This document shows, in pieces, positions 1 to 7,232 of a stretch of 23,589 nt of DNA (position 1 is the stretch's first letter; the number at the start of each line of letters is the position of its first letter). This stretch comes from Nitrososphaerota archaeon (lineage in GTDB: Archaea; Thermoproteota; Nitrososphaeria; Nitrososphaerales; UBA183), in NCBI GenBank assembly GCA_027886925.1, contig JAPCJN010000023.1, forward strand, positions 1 through 23,589. Reading direction: 5' to 3'. Both the position numbers and the translations under genes were made by a program. The notes beneath the pieces are model-generated. The model was not told the DNA's origin. It did no database searches and saw nothing but the letters and a program-made list of their open reading frames with translations.

Positions 1-1285
1 GGTGCGGGCGTCTCAGTACGCGACCAGGTTCCTCGACAACGTGCTGGACTACAACGCCGACAGGCACCCGCTCCCGCAGCAGCGGCAGGCCTCTCTGTGG
101 AGCAGAAGGATCGGGGTGGGCATAACGGGTCTGGGCGACATGCTGATCAAGCTGGGCCTGAAGTACGACGACGAGGCGACCGTAGAGTTCGTGGACGGAC
201 TCTTCGAGCGTATCAAGAACATAATCTACGACTACTCGACCGACCTGGCGCTGGAGAAGGGGCCGGCTCCTGCCTTCGAGGCGGAGAAACACCTAGCGCA
301 GCCGTTCATCCAGAGATTGGACCCGAAGGTGAAGGAGAAGATCAGGACCCAGGGCATCAGGAACTCGGCCGTGACGACCGTCCCCCCTGTGGGCTCCGGC
401 TCGATACTTGCAGCCTGCTCCAGCGGGGTGGAGCCGGTCTTCGCCCTCTCCTACACGAGGAGGAGCAAATCGCTGAGCGAGGGGAAGTTCAAGGTCTTCC
501 ATCCCCTCGTCAAGGAGTACATGCAGGTGAACAGAATCACCGACGAGAGGCAGCTGCCCTCCTACTTTGTCACGTCCCACCAGATAAAGCCAGAGATGAG
601 GGTCCGGATGCAGGCGGCCATCCAGAAGCACATAGACACGGCCATCTCGAGCACGGTCAACCTGCCCCAGGACATCTCCACCGAAGACGTCGAGAAGATC
701 TACCTCCTGGCGTGGAAGCTGGGGTGCAAGGGCATCACCGTCTACAGGGAAGGAAGCAGGGAGGGCATCCTTGAGACGGGCAAGGTCGACAAGGGGGACG
801 CCAAGGCAGCGCAGAAGCTGGAGCCAGCCTCCTTCGAGAGGCCAAAGGTGATGACCGGGAGGACCCTGAAGCTCAAGCTGCCGCAGGGAGGCCTCTACGT
901 CACGGCCAACTCCGACGAAAGCGGAGCGATGAAAGAGGTGTTCGTCACCCTCGGCAAGCTCGGAGGCGACGAGAAGGCTGACGCCGAGGCGATAGGGAGG
1001 CTCATCAGCCTCTACCTGCAGCACGGGGGGGACATCCAGTCGGTGGTCAAGATGCTAAAGGGCATCCGCGGCAAATACACCTCCTGGGACGAAGGAGTCC
1101 AGCTGCTCTCCATCCCGGACGCGGTCTCCAAGGCCCTCGAGGTGCTCACCGCAGGCAAGGTGACGAAAGAGTCGGCGATCCCGCTCATGCAGGGCGGCAC
1201 CTGCCCCGACTGCACCGAGAACGCCATCATCTTCGAGGGAGGGTGCTACAAATGCACAAATTGCGGTTACTCGAAATGCGAGTGA
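1..1285 (+). CDS. nrdJ: Adenosylcobalamin-dependent (class II) ribonucleotide reductase, C-terminal part
   Basis: Partial gene: the reading frame is open at the left edge and the N-terminal part of the protein lies outside the window, so the GTG at position 2 is not a credible start. The enzyme reduces ribonucleotides to deoxyribonucleotides using a B12-generated thiyl radical. Visible family features are the barrel segments VPPVGSGSI (the class II PTGTIS-like loop), CSSGVEPVFAL and STVNLPQDIS, followed by a region like the TSCPD domain of B12-dependent reductases. The C-terminus is a cysteine-rich tail (CPDC, then CYKCTNCGYSKC), which resembles the zinc-ribbon or redox-relay tails of this family. 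It ends in TGA at 1283-1285. The next gene converges on it with 4 nt between the stops. The family call is firm. The class II assignment over class I/III rests on the tail and the STVNLP motif. Confidence 0.9.
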   Translation, partial: VRASQYATRFLDNVLDYNADRHPLPQQRQASLWSRRIGVGITGLGDMLIKLGLKYDDEATVEFVDGLFERIKNIIYDYSTDLALEKGPAPAFEAEKHLAQPFIQRLDPKVKEKIRTQGIRNSAVTTVPPVGSGSILAACSSGVEPVFALSYTRRSKSLSEGKFKVFHPLVKEYMQVNRITDERQLPSYFVTSHQIKPEMRVRMQAAIQKHIDTAISSTVNLPQDISTEDVEKIYLLAWKLGCKGITVYREGSREGILETGKVDKGDAKAAQKLEPASFERPKVMTGRTLKLKLPQGGLYVTANSDESGAMKEVFVTLGKLGGDEKADAEAIGRLISLYLQHGGDIQSVVKMLKGIRGKYTSWDEGVQLLSIPDAVSKALEVLTAGKVTKESAIPLMQGGTCPDCTENAIIFEGGCYKCTNCGYSKCE

Positions 1286-1289
1286 CGAC

Positions 1290-1802
1290 CTAGCTTCGCT
1301 TGGGGGCTCGCGAGGGGCGGGCCCTTCCCTTGGATTTCTTGTAGTCCGACTCCATCGCCTTTGCCAGCTTCTTCCAGGCCTTGGAGTCGCCCTTCCTCTC
1401 CTTTGCGGCTATCCCCGAGACCTCCCTGGGTGATAGGTCCTCCTCGCTCCTATGGAGCAGCAGGCCCGTGAACTCGAGCCTCGAGCCCCCGCTGCCCTCG
1501 GCGAAGAACTCATACCAGTACTGCGAGTGGAGCGTCGGGCCTGCGATGTGGGTGTTGATGAAGGACAGCCTCTCCGGGTTGAGCCTGACGAGCCGCGTCT
1601 TGTTGACGACGACGCCCTCGTCTGTCTCCCCGGAGTCCTTCAGGATGAACGTGTCGTCGGAGAGCTTCTCGACAGCCCGTCTGCCCTTGAGCCCCATGAG
1701 CGAAAAGTCGTCCGGGTCGTAGTCGACGGACCAAGCGAAGGCCTCTGCCGCTGGGACGGAGAACCTCTGGGTGAAGGAGTAGCGCACTGGGACGAGCACC
1801 AT
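1290..1802 (-). CDS. SRPBCC (START-like) fold protein, hypothetical
   Basis: A 170-residue protein with the pattern of the SRPBCC/START-like helix-grip fold. An N-terminal strand (YSFTQRFSVPAAEAFAWSVDY) leads into alternating strands, including HSQYWYEFF and SRLEFTGLLL, and a C-terminal helix (AWKKLAKAMESDYKK) that would close the ligand pocket. The last 15 residues are lysine/arginine-rich and probably disordered. The ATG is at 1800-1802, and a second in-frame methionine is far inside. The gene is divergent from another SRPBCC gene at 1867, and the two share a 64-nt AT-containing promoter gap. The substrate is unknown; members of this fold bind lipids, polyketides or other hydrophobic ligands. 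No catalytic residues can be assigned from sequence alone. Confidence 0.7.
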   Translation of the reverse strand: MVLVPVRYSFTQRFSVPAAEAFAWSVDYDPDDFSLMGLKGRRAVEKLSDDTFILKDSGETDEGVVVNKTRLVRLNPERLSFINTHIAGPTLHSQYWYEFFAEGSGGSRLEFTGLLLHRSEEDLSPREVSGIAAKERKGDSKAWKKLAKAMESDYKKSKGRARPSRAPKRS

Positions 1803-1824
1803 CGCGACAGTCCGGGTCGCTTCG

Positions 1825-1842
1825 AGCTAATAATCGTTATAG
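1825..1842. promoter_or_regulatory. Divergent promoter between two SRPBCC genes
   Basis: The only AT-rich block in the 64-nt gap lies here (gctaataatcgttatag). The plus-strand TATA-like part (cgttatag) is about 28 nt before the GTG at 1867, and the minus-strand part (ttattagc) is about 27 nt before the ATG at 1802. This spacing suits two leaderless archaeal transcripts. The elements are weak matches to the TATA consensus. Confidence 0.4.
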
Positions 1843-1866
1843 GGGGCACGCGTTCCTGGCTCTCCA

Positions 1867-2304
1867 GTGCTCATCCAAGAGAAGCTAGGTTTCAAAGGGG
1901 AACCCGTCGCGGTCTGGAAGAGGGTCTCGGACATAGAGAGGATGCCCGAGTTCTGGCACGGCACCAGGTCTCTTCAGGTCGTCGGGCGCGAAGGCAACAA
2001 GACGAGGATCAAGGCGAAGTTCGCGTTCGGCGGCTCCCGGGACGTGGAGGTGACTACAGACGAGGCGAACAGGACGCTGGCTTTGAGCTATGCGTCCGGG
2101 CCGTTCACGGGGGTGCAGACGGTGACGGTGGCGGGGAACACTTTGGAGGCGAGATGGGACATCGAGTTCAAAGGCATCTATCGGTTGGGCGCAAGCAGGA
2201 TCGCGGGACACTTCCGGACCGGCACGGTCCATGCGCTGGCGCGCCTCGTCGGCGAGAAGGTAGTGAAGGAGGCTCCTTCCCATGAAGGCATCGCTCAAGT
2301 TTAA
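1867..2304 (+). CDS. SRPBCC family protein (polyketide cyclase/dehydrase-like)
   Basis: A 145-residue protein starting at GTG. The layout is typical of small SRPBCC proteins: a first strand LIQEKLGFKG, a helix with the common VWKRVSDIERMPEFWHG segment (compare the 'vwelvsDperlpeW' pattern of coenzyme-Q-binding/polyketide-cyclase proteins), successive strands, and a long C-terminal helix (HFRTGTVHALARLVGEKVVKEA). It is divergently transcribed from another SRPBCC gene. Its last codons overlap the presumed TATA element of the small cysteine protein downstream. The GTG start is chosen because a TATA-like box lies about 28 nt upstream and no ATG precedes the first strand. The ligand and pathway are unknown. 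Confidence 0.72.
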   Translation: MLIQEKLGFKGEPVAVWKRVSDIERMPEFWHGTRSLQVVGREGNKTRIKAKFAFGGSRDVEVTTDEANRTLALSYASGPFTGVQTVTVAGNTLEARWDIEFKGIYRLGASRIAGHFRTGTVHALARLVGEKVVKEAPSHEGIAQV

Positions 2305-2330
2305 GTAATCATCCAGCTTTTCTTGGGCCC

Positions 2331-2594
2331 ATGAGCGCCGGAAAAGACGAGCCCGAACCTCAGAAGAGCCTGAAGAGGGTGATCTGGCAATACGAGAACT
2401 GCCTTTCGTGTGTCTGGTTCTCGCCTAACGACCCCGTCAATGCTGACTTGCTGGAGCGCGGCAAGTGCATCCACTCCAAGCTCAAGGAGTTCAACCTGAT
2501 AGTCTCAGGCCGCGACTGGTGCAACCTCTTCACCGAGACAAGGCAGAAGCAGATAGACCTTTTGCAAGAAAAGGCCATGAAGGAAGAGGGATAG
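2331..2594 (+). CDS. Small four-cysteine protein, unknown function
   Basis: An 87-residue protein with four cysteines: C24 and C27 as a CxxC in ENCLSCVWF, C46 in GKCIHSKL, and C64 in SGRDWCNLF, plus H48. Four spaced cysteines in so short a chain suggest a structural zinc or an iron-sulfur cluster. The general pattern recalls small HiPIP-like iron-sulfur proteins, but I cannot assign a family. The flanks are charged: an acidic and proline-rich N-terminus and a lysine/glutamate-rich C-terminal helix. The ATG at 2331 is supported by a TATA-like stretch (tttaagtaa, about 2300-2308) some 28 nt upstream, which points to a leaderless transcript. The stop is 1 nt from the stop of the convergent atpI gene. 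Confidence 0.7.
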   Translation: MSAGKDEPEPQKSLKRVIWQYENCLSCVWFSPNDPVNADLLERGKCIHSKLKEFNLIVSGRDWCNLFTETRQKQIDLLQEKAMKEEG

Positions 2595-2595
2595 G

Positions 2596-4635
2596 CTAGT
2601 TCTTCGGTTTCACGCCCACGCTCTGGGCGACCGCTGACAGCGGCCCTAAAAATACCTCGGTCTCGGTGTAGGTTCTTGGTCCCTTGAACGGCGCGAACGG
2701 CCTGCCGCCTCCGTGAAGGAACTTTGAGAAGGTCTCCACGTAGAGAAGCCTGGCCCCCTGGATGCCAGGCTCGAGTATGCCCAGGACGAGGTTGAAGACG
2801 TGCCCAACGAGGAGAAGGACGACCCCCGCTATGGCGAACGCGATGCCTCCGTTGACGAGTCCCACGACCTGACCGTCGATTACGAACGCGAGCACGTAGG
2901 AGGCGAGGAGTATTCCCAGCAGCCTCGTGTAGGAGATTATGTGGCTGACGATGGACGGCAGCTCTATGACAGCGAGCTTTCCCTCTCCGTAGATGATCAG
3001 GCCGACGCCGACCACCGCCAACCCGATGTAGCCTCCAGCGATGGGGTTGCTCGAGGGGTTGACGTCCCCGTGCCTGAAGAGGGTCAGCCCGAAAAGCGCC
3101 AGCCCCCAAGCCACCGAGAGCCAACCTATCTTGCCGATTATGTGCTTCCTCGCGTGCATCCAGTAGGCGTTGAGCATGCCGAGCACGAGCCCGAAGGAGA
3201 CCATGAACAGGCCCACATATCCCGAATAGAGCAGCAGGATCTTCAGCCCCCTCGTCGATATCGGGTCGAGGAAGGTCCCGTTCGCCGGGAGCCCCGTGTG
3301 GAAGTTTGTGTTGAGGTAGTCGAAGAGGTATTGGTTCACGGGGAACCCGAAGTACGCGTTCAAGGCGAAGCCCATCACCATCCCTACGAAGGAACCCAGT
3401 ATCATCGCCTTCGCGAGCTTCTTGAACTGGACGGGCTTGAGGATCCTCGCGGCGAAAGACCTGAGCGCCGCGGGTATGAGCGACCTTCCTCCCGGGTGGT
3501 TCACCCTCCGGATGATCCAGATCGAGATGAGCAGGATGAGTATCGCGTACCCCACGTCCCCCAACATGAAACCGAAGAAGATGGGGAAGGCCACGGCGAA
3601 GATGATGCTCGGGTCGACCTCGTGCGACTGAGGGACGGCGTAGAACCTGATGAAGGATTCGAAGAACTTCAGCCTCTTCGGGTTCTCGAGGAGCGTCGGA
3701 GGTTCCTCCTCGGACTCGAGCTCGAAGACCTGCGTCGAAGTCGAGTTGCGGACGAGTGTCTCCCTCGTGGCCGGTAAGCCCTTCTTGGTGACCCACCCTT
3801 CCACCGCGAAGGCGCTGTCCGTGAAGCCGAAGTTGTTGAGCACCTCGAGCTTCTTTGCCTCGATGGAGAGCTGCTCCTCCACCTGCGAGATTATGCCAAA
3901 ATATTTCTTGGAGAGGGTGACGAGCTGGCCGCTGATGTCCGCGAGCTCGGTCTCCTTGGACTTTTGTTCCTGTTGCAGCTTTGCGAGCACCTCAGTGGCT
4001 GTCCCCTTGAATGGCGGCACCCGCTGCAGCCTGACGTCGGCCTTTTGTATCACCGAGCCGAACTTTTCCAGGCCCGCCTTTGGGACAGTCACGATGACCT
4101 TGACCGGGTCTGTCCCCGAGGAGTAGGAGACGACCGCCTCGGCCGAGGCAAGGTTTTGGAGCAGGATGGCGTAGTTGGCCGCCGGAACGCTCCCTAAGAA
4201 CGAGACCGCGCTCTCCAGGTCGAAGATGTTGAGGTCCTCCTTAACGAACTGGAGGTTCTGGACGAGCCCCACCTTCCCCTTCAGCTCGTCGAGCTGGGAG
4301 GCAAGCCTCTCCTCGCGCTCCTTGAGCTTCGAGACCTCATTGTCTATGGTGATGGACTTTGACGCGTCGATGACGTCGCGGAACGACGAGAACCTTCTCT
4401 TCTCGACGACAGGAATCGGGGGGAGGGCCGCCCTCAGCGACCTTATCCTCAGGAGCTCTTCAGAGACCTCCTTGGACCCGCCGACGTCGCCCTCGGCCTT
4501 CAAGACCGAAGCCGCCTCCTTTGAGAGGGGCTCGATGTGCATGACGCCCATGTCGTAGAGGTTCGAGACGACCCTCTGCCTCTCGTCCTTGGTGCCTACG
4601 ACGGCTATCTTCTGCATGGAGGCGGGCTTCAGCAT
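2596..4635 (-). CDS. atpI: A-type ATP synthase subunit I (a-subunit, stator)
   Basis: A 679-residue membrane stator of the archaeal A1Ao ATP synthase, homologous to V-ATPase subunit a. It provides the proton or sodium half-channels next to the rotor ring and anchors the peripheral stalks. The N-terminal cytosolic half (about residues 1-330) has coiled-coil stretches near 95-125 and 215-265. The membrane half begins near residue 343 (IIFAVAFPIFFGFMLGDVGYA) and runs through about seven or eight hydrophobic segments. The conserved SYTRLLGILLASY segment carries R571, which matches the essential arginine facing the rotor glutamate. It is the last gene of the operon, 9 nt after atpH. Its stop is 1 nt from the stop of the convergent small cysteine gene, which leaves no intergenic terminator space. 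Confidence 0.95.
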   Translation of the reverse strand: MLKPASMQKIAVVGTKDERQRVVSNLYDMGVMHIEPLSKEAASVLKAEGDVGGSKEVSEELLRIRSLRAALPPIPVVEKRRFSSFRDVIDASKSITIDNEVSKLKEREERLASQLDELKGKVGLVQNLQFVKEDLNIFDLESAVSFLGSVPAANYAILLQNLASAEAVVSYSSGTDPVKVIVTVPKAGLEKFGSVIQKADVRLQRVPPFKGTATEVLAKLQQEQKSKETELADISGQLVTLSKKYFGIISQVEEQLSIEAKKLEVLNNFGFTDSAFAVEGWVTKKGLPATRETLVRNSTSTQVFELESEEEPPTLLENPKRLKFFESFIRFYAVPQSHEVDPSIIFAVAFPIFFGFMLGDVGYAILILLISIWIIRRVNHPGGRSLIPAALRSFAARILKPVQFKKLAKAMILGSFVGMVMGFALNAYFGFPVNQYLFDYLNTNFHTGLPANGTFLDPISTRGLKILLLYSGYVGLFMVSFGLVLGMLNAYWMHARKHIIGKIGWLSVAWGLALFGLTLFRHGDVNPSSNPIAGGYIGLAVVGVGLIIYGEGKLAVIELPSIVSHIISYTRLLGILLASYVLAFVIDGQVVGLVNGGIAFAIAGVVLLLVGHVFNLVLGILEPGIQGARLLYVETFSKFLHGGGRPFAPFKGPRTYTETEVFLGPLSAVAQSVGVKPKN

Positions 4636-4644
4636 CCGCTGGTC

Positions 4645-4977
4645 TCACTTGAACTCCGGGAGGATTGTCTTGTCTATTATCTTCCTGAGCGCGGCCTTGT
4701 CGAGCTTCTTCGCGGCGATTTCCTTCGCCTCCTTTGACGTCGAGGCCAAGATGCCGTCCGCCTCCTCCTGGGCCGCCCTGCGCGCGTTCTCCACCTCGCC
4801 GGCGACGAGCTCCTCGCCCTTCCTCTTCGACTCTGCGATGGAGGCGGCAGAGGCCTCCTCGAGGCGTCGGAGTTCCTCTTCGAGGGCCTTCCTCTTTTCG
4901 AGTATCTCTCTGCTCGTGGCCTCTTCGGTCTCCTTGATCTTTTTCAGCGTTTCAGTGTAGTCGGTCGACATTGTCAT
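4645..4977 (-). CDS. atpH: A-type ATP synthase subunit H (peripheral stalk)
   Basis: A 110-residue, almost entirely helical protein, rich in Glu, Lys and Ala, with a heptad-like pattern from about residue 8 to 100 and no hydrophobic membrane segment. In archaeal ATP synthases subunit H pairs with subunit E to make the peripheral stalks that hold the head against rotation. Size, composition and position next to atpI support the call; the family is otherwise poorly conserved. Two in-frame ATGs exist, at 4975-4977 and 4969-4971 (MTMSTDY or MSTDY). The first is listed, but the second is equally possible. It starts 8 nt after the stop of the small membrane ORF upstream. Confidence 0.85.
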   Translation of the reverse strand: MTMSTDYTETLKKIKETEEATSREILEKRKALEEELRRLEEASAASIAESKRKGEELVAGEVENARRAAQEEADGILASTSKEAKEIAAKKLDKAALRKIIDKTILPEFK

Positions 4978-4985
4978 CTATCTGC

Positions 4986-5198
4986 TCAAAGTTTCGAGAA
5001 GAACATCACGAAGACCATCACGATGGCCGTCACCTTGGCCGTCCTGAACGCGAGCTGCACGAGGTAGTATTGCTTCTGCTGGCGGTTGACGAAGCTTGTC
5101 TGCTGTTTTTTGGGCTTCGGCGCCTTCTTTCCCCAGTAGTAATACTTGGGGACGCCGGCGCGCTTCTTCTCCTCTTCCGGCTCGTCCGTCGTCGCTAC
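4986..5198 (-). CDS. Small C-terminally anchored membrane protein in the ATPase operon, non-standard start
   Basis: I read a 70-codon open frame between atpD and atpH. It looks like real protein: an acidic/basic N-terminal tail (TTDEPEEEKKRAG), an aromatic patch (VPKYYYWGKK), a lysine/glutamine-rich middle, and one hydrophobic C-terminal segment (VTAIVMVFVMFF) ending in SKL. There is no in-frame ATG, GTG or TTG near its 5' end. The frame begins where the atpD stop ends (GTA GCG ACG ACG), and a purine-rich GGGAGG lies 4-5 nt before that GTA. The coordinates give the longest part not overlapping atpD coding sequence by more than 4 nt. Initiation could use a rare codon, or a -1 frameshift from atpD. 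The family is unknown. By position it may be an accessory membrane subunit of the ATP synthase, but that is inference. Confidence 0.55.
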   Translation of the reverse strand, partial: VATTDEPEEEKKRAGVPKYYYWGKKAPKPKKQQTSFVNRQQKQYYLVQLAFRTAKVTAIVMVFVMFFSKL

Positions 5199-5830
5199 TC
5201 GGCCTCCCTCTGCGCGATCTTCCGCTTCACGGTCTTCAGCTTTGTGAAGCTCTCCCTCTCCATCTCGTCGAACCTGAACTTGATGTATCTGGCGTTGGCC
5301 TGCAGCCTCGGGATGAGGACGTTCTCGATGGCGTTGGACCTTCGCTTTGTCTTCTCGATCTCGACCAGGAGCTTCCTGAGCGCGGTCTCCTTCTCCGCGA
5401 CGTCGAGCACCAGCTGGTGGACAGCCTCGAAGGACTTTATCGCCTGGTTGATCGAGGTGGGGACCTCGAGCAGGTACTCCTGTCCTGCTTGGGAGGAGCC
5501 CCCTGGCGTCAGCTCGGGGATCTTTACTCCCATGATGTTCTTGCTCTTGAGCGTAAGCTCGTGCATCTTAGGCATGCGCATCGACTCGTATTCCAACCTC
5601 AAAGCCCCCACGAACATCTCGGAGTTGTGGATGCCCTCGTAGCCGCTCAAAAGCTTGGACTGCAGTCCGCTCCTCAGGCTCGCCACCGTCTTGCTGACCG
5701 CGAAGAACTCGAATATCAGCGCCGACCTCTTGAGCTTCAGCAGCTTCAGGCCCTTCCTTGAGATCGAGATGCGGCGGACTGTCCTCAGGTATTCCATCCG
5801 CGTCGGCTTGACGTTGATTGGGGTTGGCAC
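5195..5830 (-). CDS. atpD: A-type ATP synthase subunit D (central rotor shaft)
   Basis: A 211-residue protein matching archaeal/V-type subunit D, the antiparallel coiled-coil axle that turns inside the A3B3 head. Signature segments are the N-terminal NVKPTRMEYLRTVRRISISRKG, with the usual basic start, and the C-terminal RRSNAIENVLIPRLQANARYI, typical of the family. The central region is variable. Translation starts at GTG (5828-5830), 5 nt after the atpB stop, and the first residues MPTPINVKPT fit the family. It ends at TAG 5195-5197, and a small membrane ORF begins within 4 nt in another frame. Its length is usual for the family. Confidence 0.95.
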   Translation of the reverse strand: MPTPINVKPTRMEYLRTVRRISISRKGLKLLKLKRSALIFEFFAVSKTVASLRSGLQSKLLSGYEGIHNSEMFVGALRLEYESMRMPKMHELTLKSKNIMGVKIPELTPGGSSQAGQEYLLEVPTSINQAIKSFEAVHQLVLDVAEKETALRKLLVEIEKTKRRSNAIENVLIPRLQANARYIKFRFDEMERESFTKLKTVKRKIAQREAE

Positions 5831-5835
5831 CTTTT

Positions 5836-7230
5836 TTACGCCACCAACTGTTGGGTCGACCTTCGCCTGTACTTTTCGATGAGTTCAGGCTTGATCCTCT
5901 TGATCTCGGTGTCCGAGAGCGGGGCGATCACGTCCCACCCGATGTCCAGGGTCTGCTCGATGCTCCTATCCTCGTTGATGCCCTGCTTGACGAACATCTT
6001 CTCGAACCTCTCCGCGATCTTCAGGAACTTCTGGTCGCTCTCGCTCAGCGCTTCTTCGCCCACGATCGCTGAGAGGGCTCGCATGTCCTTGCCCTGAGCG
6101 TAGGACGCGTAGAGCTGGTCGGCCAGCCCCCTGTGGTCCTCCCTCGTCCTGCCTTTGCCGATGCCCTGGTTCATGAGCCTGGAGAGGCTCTCGAGCACGT
6201 CGATCGGCGGGTAGATGCCCGACCTGTCGAGGTCCCTGCTGACGTAGACCTGCCCCTCTGTGATGTAGCCCGTGAGGTCAGGGATGGGGTGCGTCTTGTC
6301 GTCGGCCGGCATCGTGAGGATCGGGATCTGCGTGATGGAGCCCTTCCGGCCCTTGATCTTGCCGGCTCTCTCATAGAGGGTGGAGAGGTCTGTGTACGTG
6401 TATCCGGGGAAGCCTCTCCTCCCGGGCACCTCGTCCCTCGCCGCCGAGATTTCTCTCAGGGCCTCGCAGTAGTTTGTCATGTCGGTCAGGATGACGAGGA
6501 CGTGGCTCTCCCTCTCGTACGCGAGGAACTCCGCGGTCGTGAGCGCCAGCCTCGGGGTCAGGATCCGCTCCATTGATGGGTCTGACGATAGGTTGAGGAA
6601 GAGGACCGTCCTCTCGAGCGCGCCGGTCTCCTCGAACTGGCGGATGAAGAAGTTGGCCTCTTCGCTCGTTATCCCCATGGCGGCGAAGACCACCGAGAAG
6701 CTCTCGGACGCGCTCAGCACCTTCGCCTGCCTCGCGATCTGTGCTGCGAGGGCGTTGTGGGGGAGCCCGCTCCCCGAGAAGATGGGCAGCTTCTGCCCTC
6801 TGACGAGGGTGTTCATGCCGTCGATGGTGGAGATGCCCGTCTGGATGAACTCCGACGGCTCCTCCCTGCTATAGGGGTTTATCCCTGAGCCGACTATCTC
6901 GACCTTCTGCTTCGAGACTATCGCGGGCCCCTTGTCCTTCGGGTTTCCGAGACCGTCGAAGACGCGACCTAGCATCTCGTCGGAGACCGATATCCTCGCA
7001 GTCTCGCCGAGGAAGCGGACCGACGTCTGGCCCACGCTCAACCCCATCGTGGACCCGAAGATCTGCACGATGGCCAACCCGGAACGGGAGTCGAGGACCT
7101 GCCCGCGGACGCGTTCGCCGACGGCGTTCGTGATCTCGACCATCTCGCCGTAGGCCGCGTTATCGACCTTGTCGACGAAGAGGAGCGGGCCGGCTACCTG
7201 GTTGACCGTCTTGTGTGAAACTGGCTGCAT
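5836..7230 (-). CDS. atpB: A-type ATP synthase subunit B (non-catalytic head subunit)
   Basis: A 464-residue regulatory/non-catalytic subunit that alternates with subunit A in the hexameric head. The ATG at 7228-7230 ([14 protein letters not shown]) is chosen because it is 2 nt after the atpA stop and begins at the conserved beta-barrel; the open frame extends further upstream but overlaps atpA. As expected for B subunits there is no Walker A motif: the corresponding loop reads [11 protein letters not shown]. Other conserved stretches are [51 protein letters not shown] and [12 protein letters not shown]. The C-terminal helical domain is complete and ends at TAA (5836-5838). Confidence 0.97.
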   Translation of the reverse strand: MQPVSHKTVNQVAGPLLFVDKVDNAAYGEMVEITNAVGERVRGQVLDSRSGLAIVQIFGSTMGLSVGQTSVRFLGETARISVSDEMLGRVFDGLGNPKDKGPAIVSKQKVEIVGSGINPYSREEPSEFIQTGISTIDGMNTLVRGQKLPIFSGSGLPHNALAAQIARQAKVLSASESFSVVFAAMGITSEEANFFIRQFEETGALERTVLFLNLSSDPSMERILTPRLALTTAEFLAYERESHVLVILTDMTNYCEALREISAARDEVPGRRGFPGYTYTDLSTLYERAGKIKGRKGSITQIPILTMPADDKTHPIPDLTGYITEGQVYVSRDLDRSGIYPPIDVLESLSRLMNQGIGKGRTREDHRGLADQLYASYAQGKDMRALSAIVGEEALSESDQKFLKIAERFEKMFVKQGINEDRSIEQTLDIGWDVIAPLSDTEIKRIKPELIEKYRRRSTQQLVA

Positions 7231-7232
7231 CT

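Noticed and set aside
293..1024. Long minus-strand open frame opposite the ribonucleotide reductase
   Set aside because: It is antisense to a clearly conserved gene and has the low-complexity composition typical of GC-rich shadow frames.
2360..3796. 478-codon minus-strand frame overlapping atpI
   Set aside because: Rich in Arg/Gly/Pro/His and shares the strand and region with atpI in another register; a shadow of the real gene.
4971..5642. 223-codon plus-strand frame opposite atpD and the small membrane ORF
   Set aside because: No family features; the minus-strand proteins explain the coding pattern.
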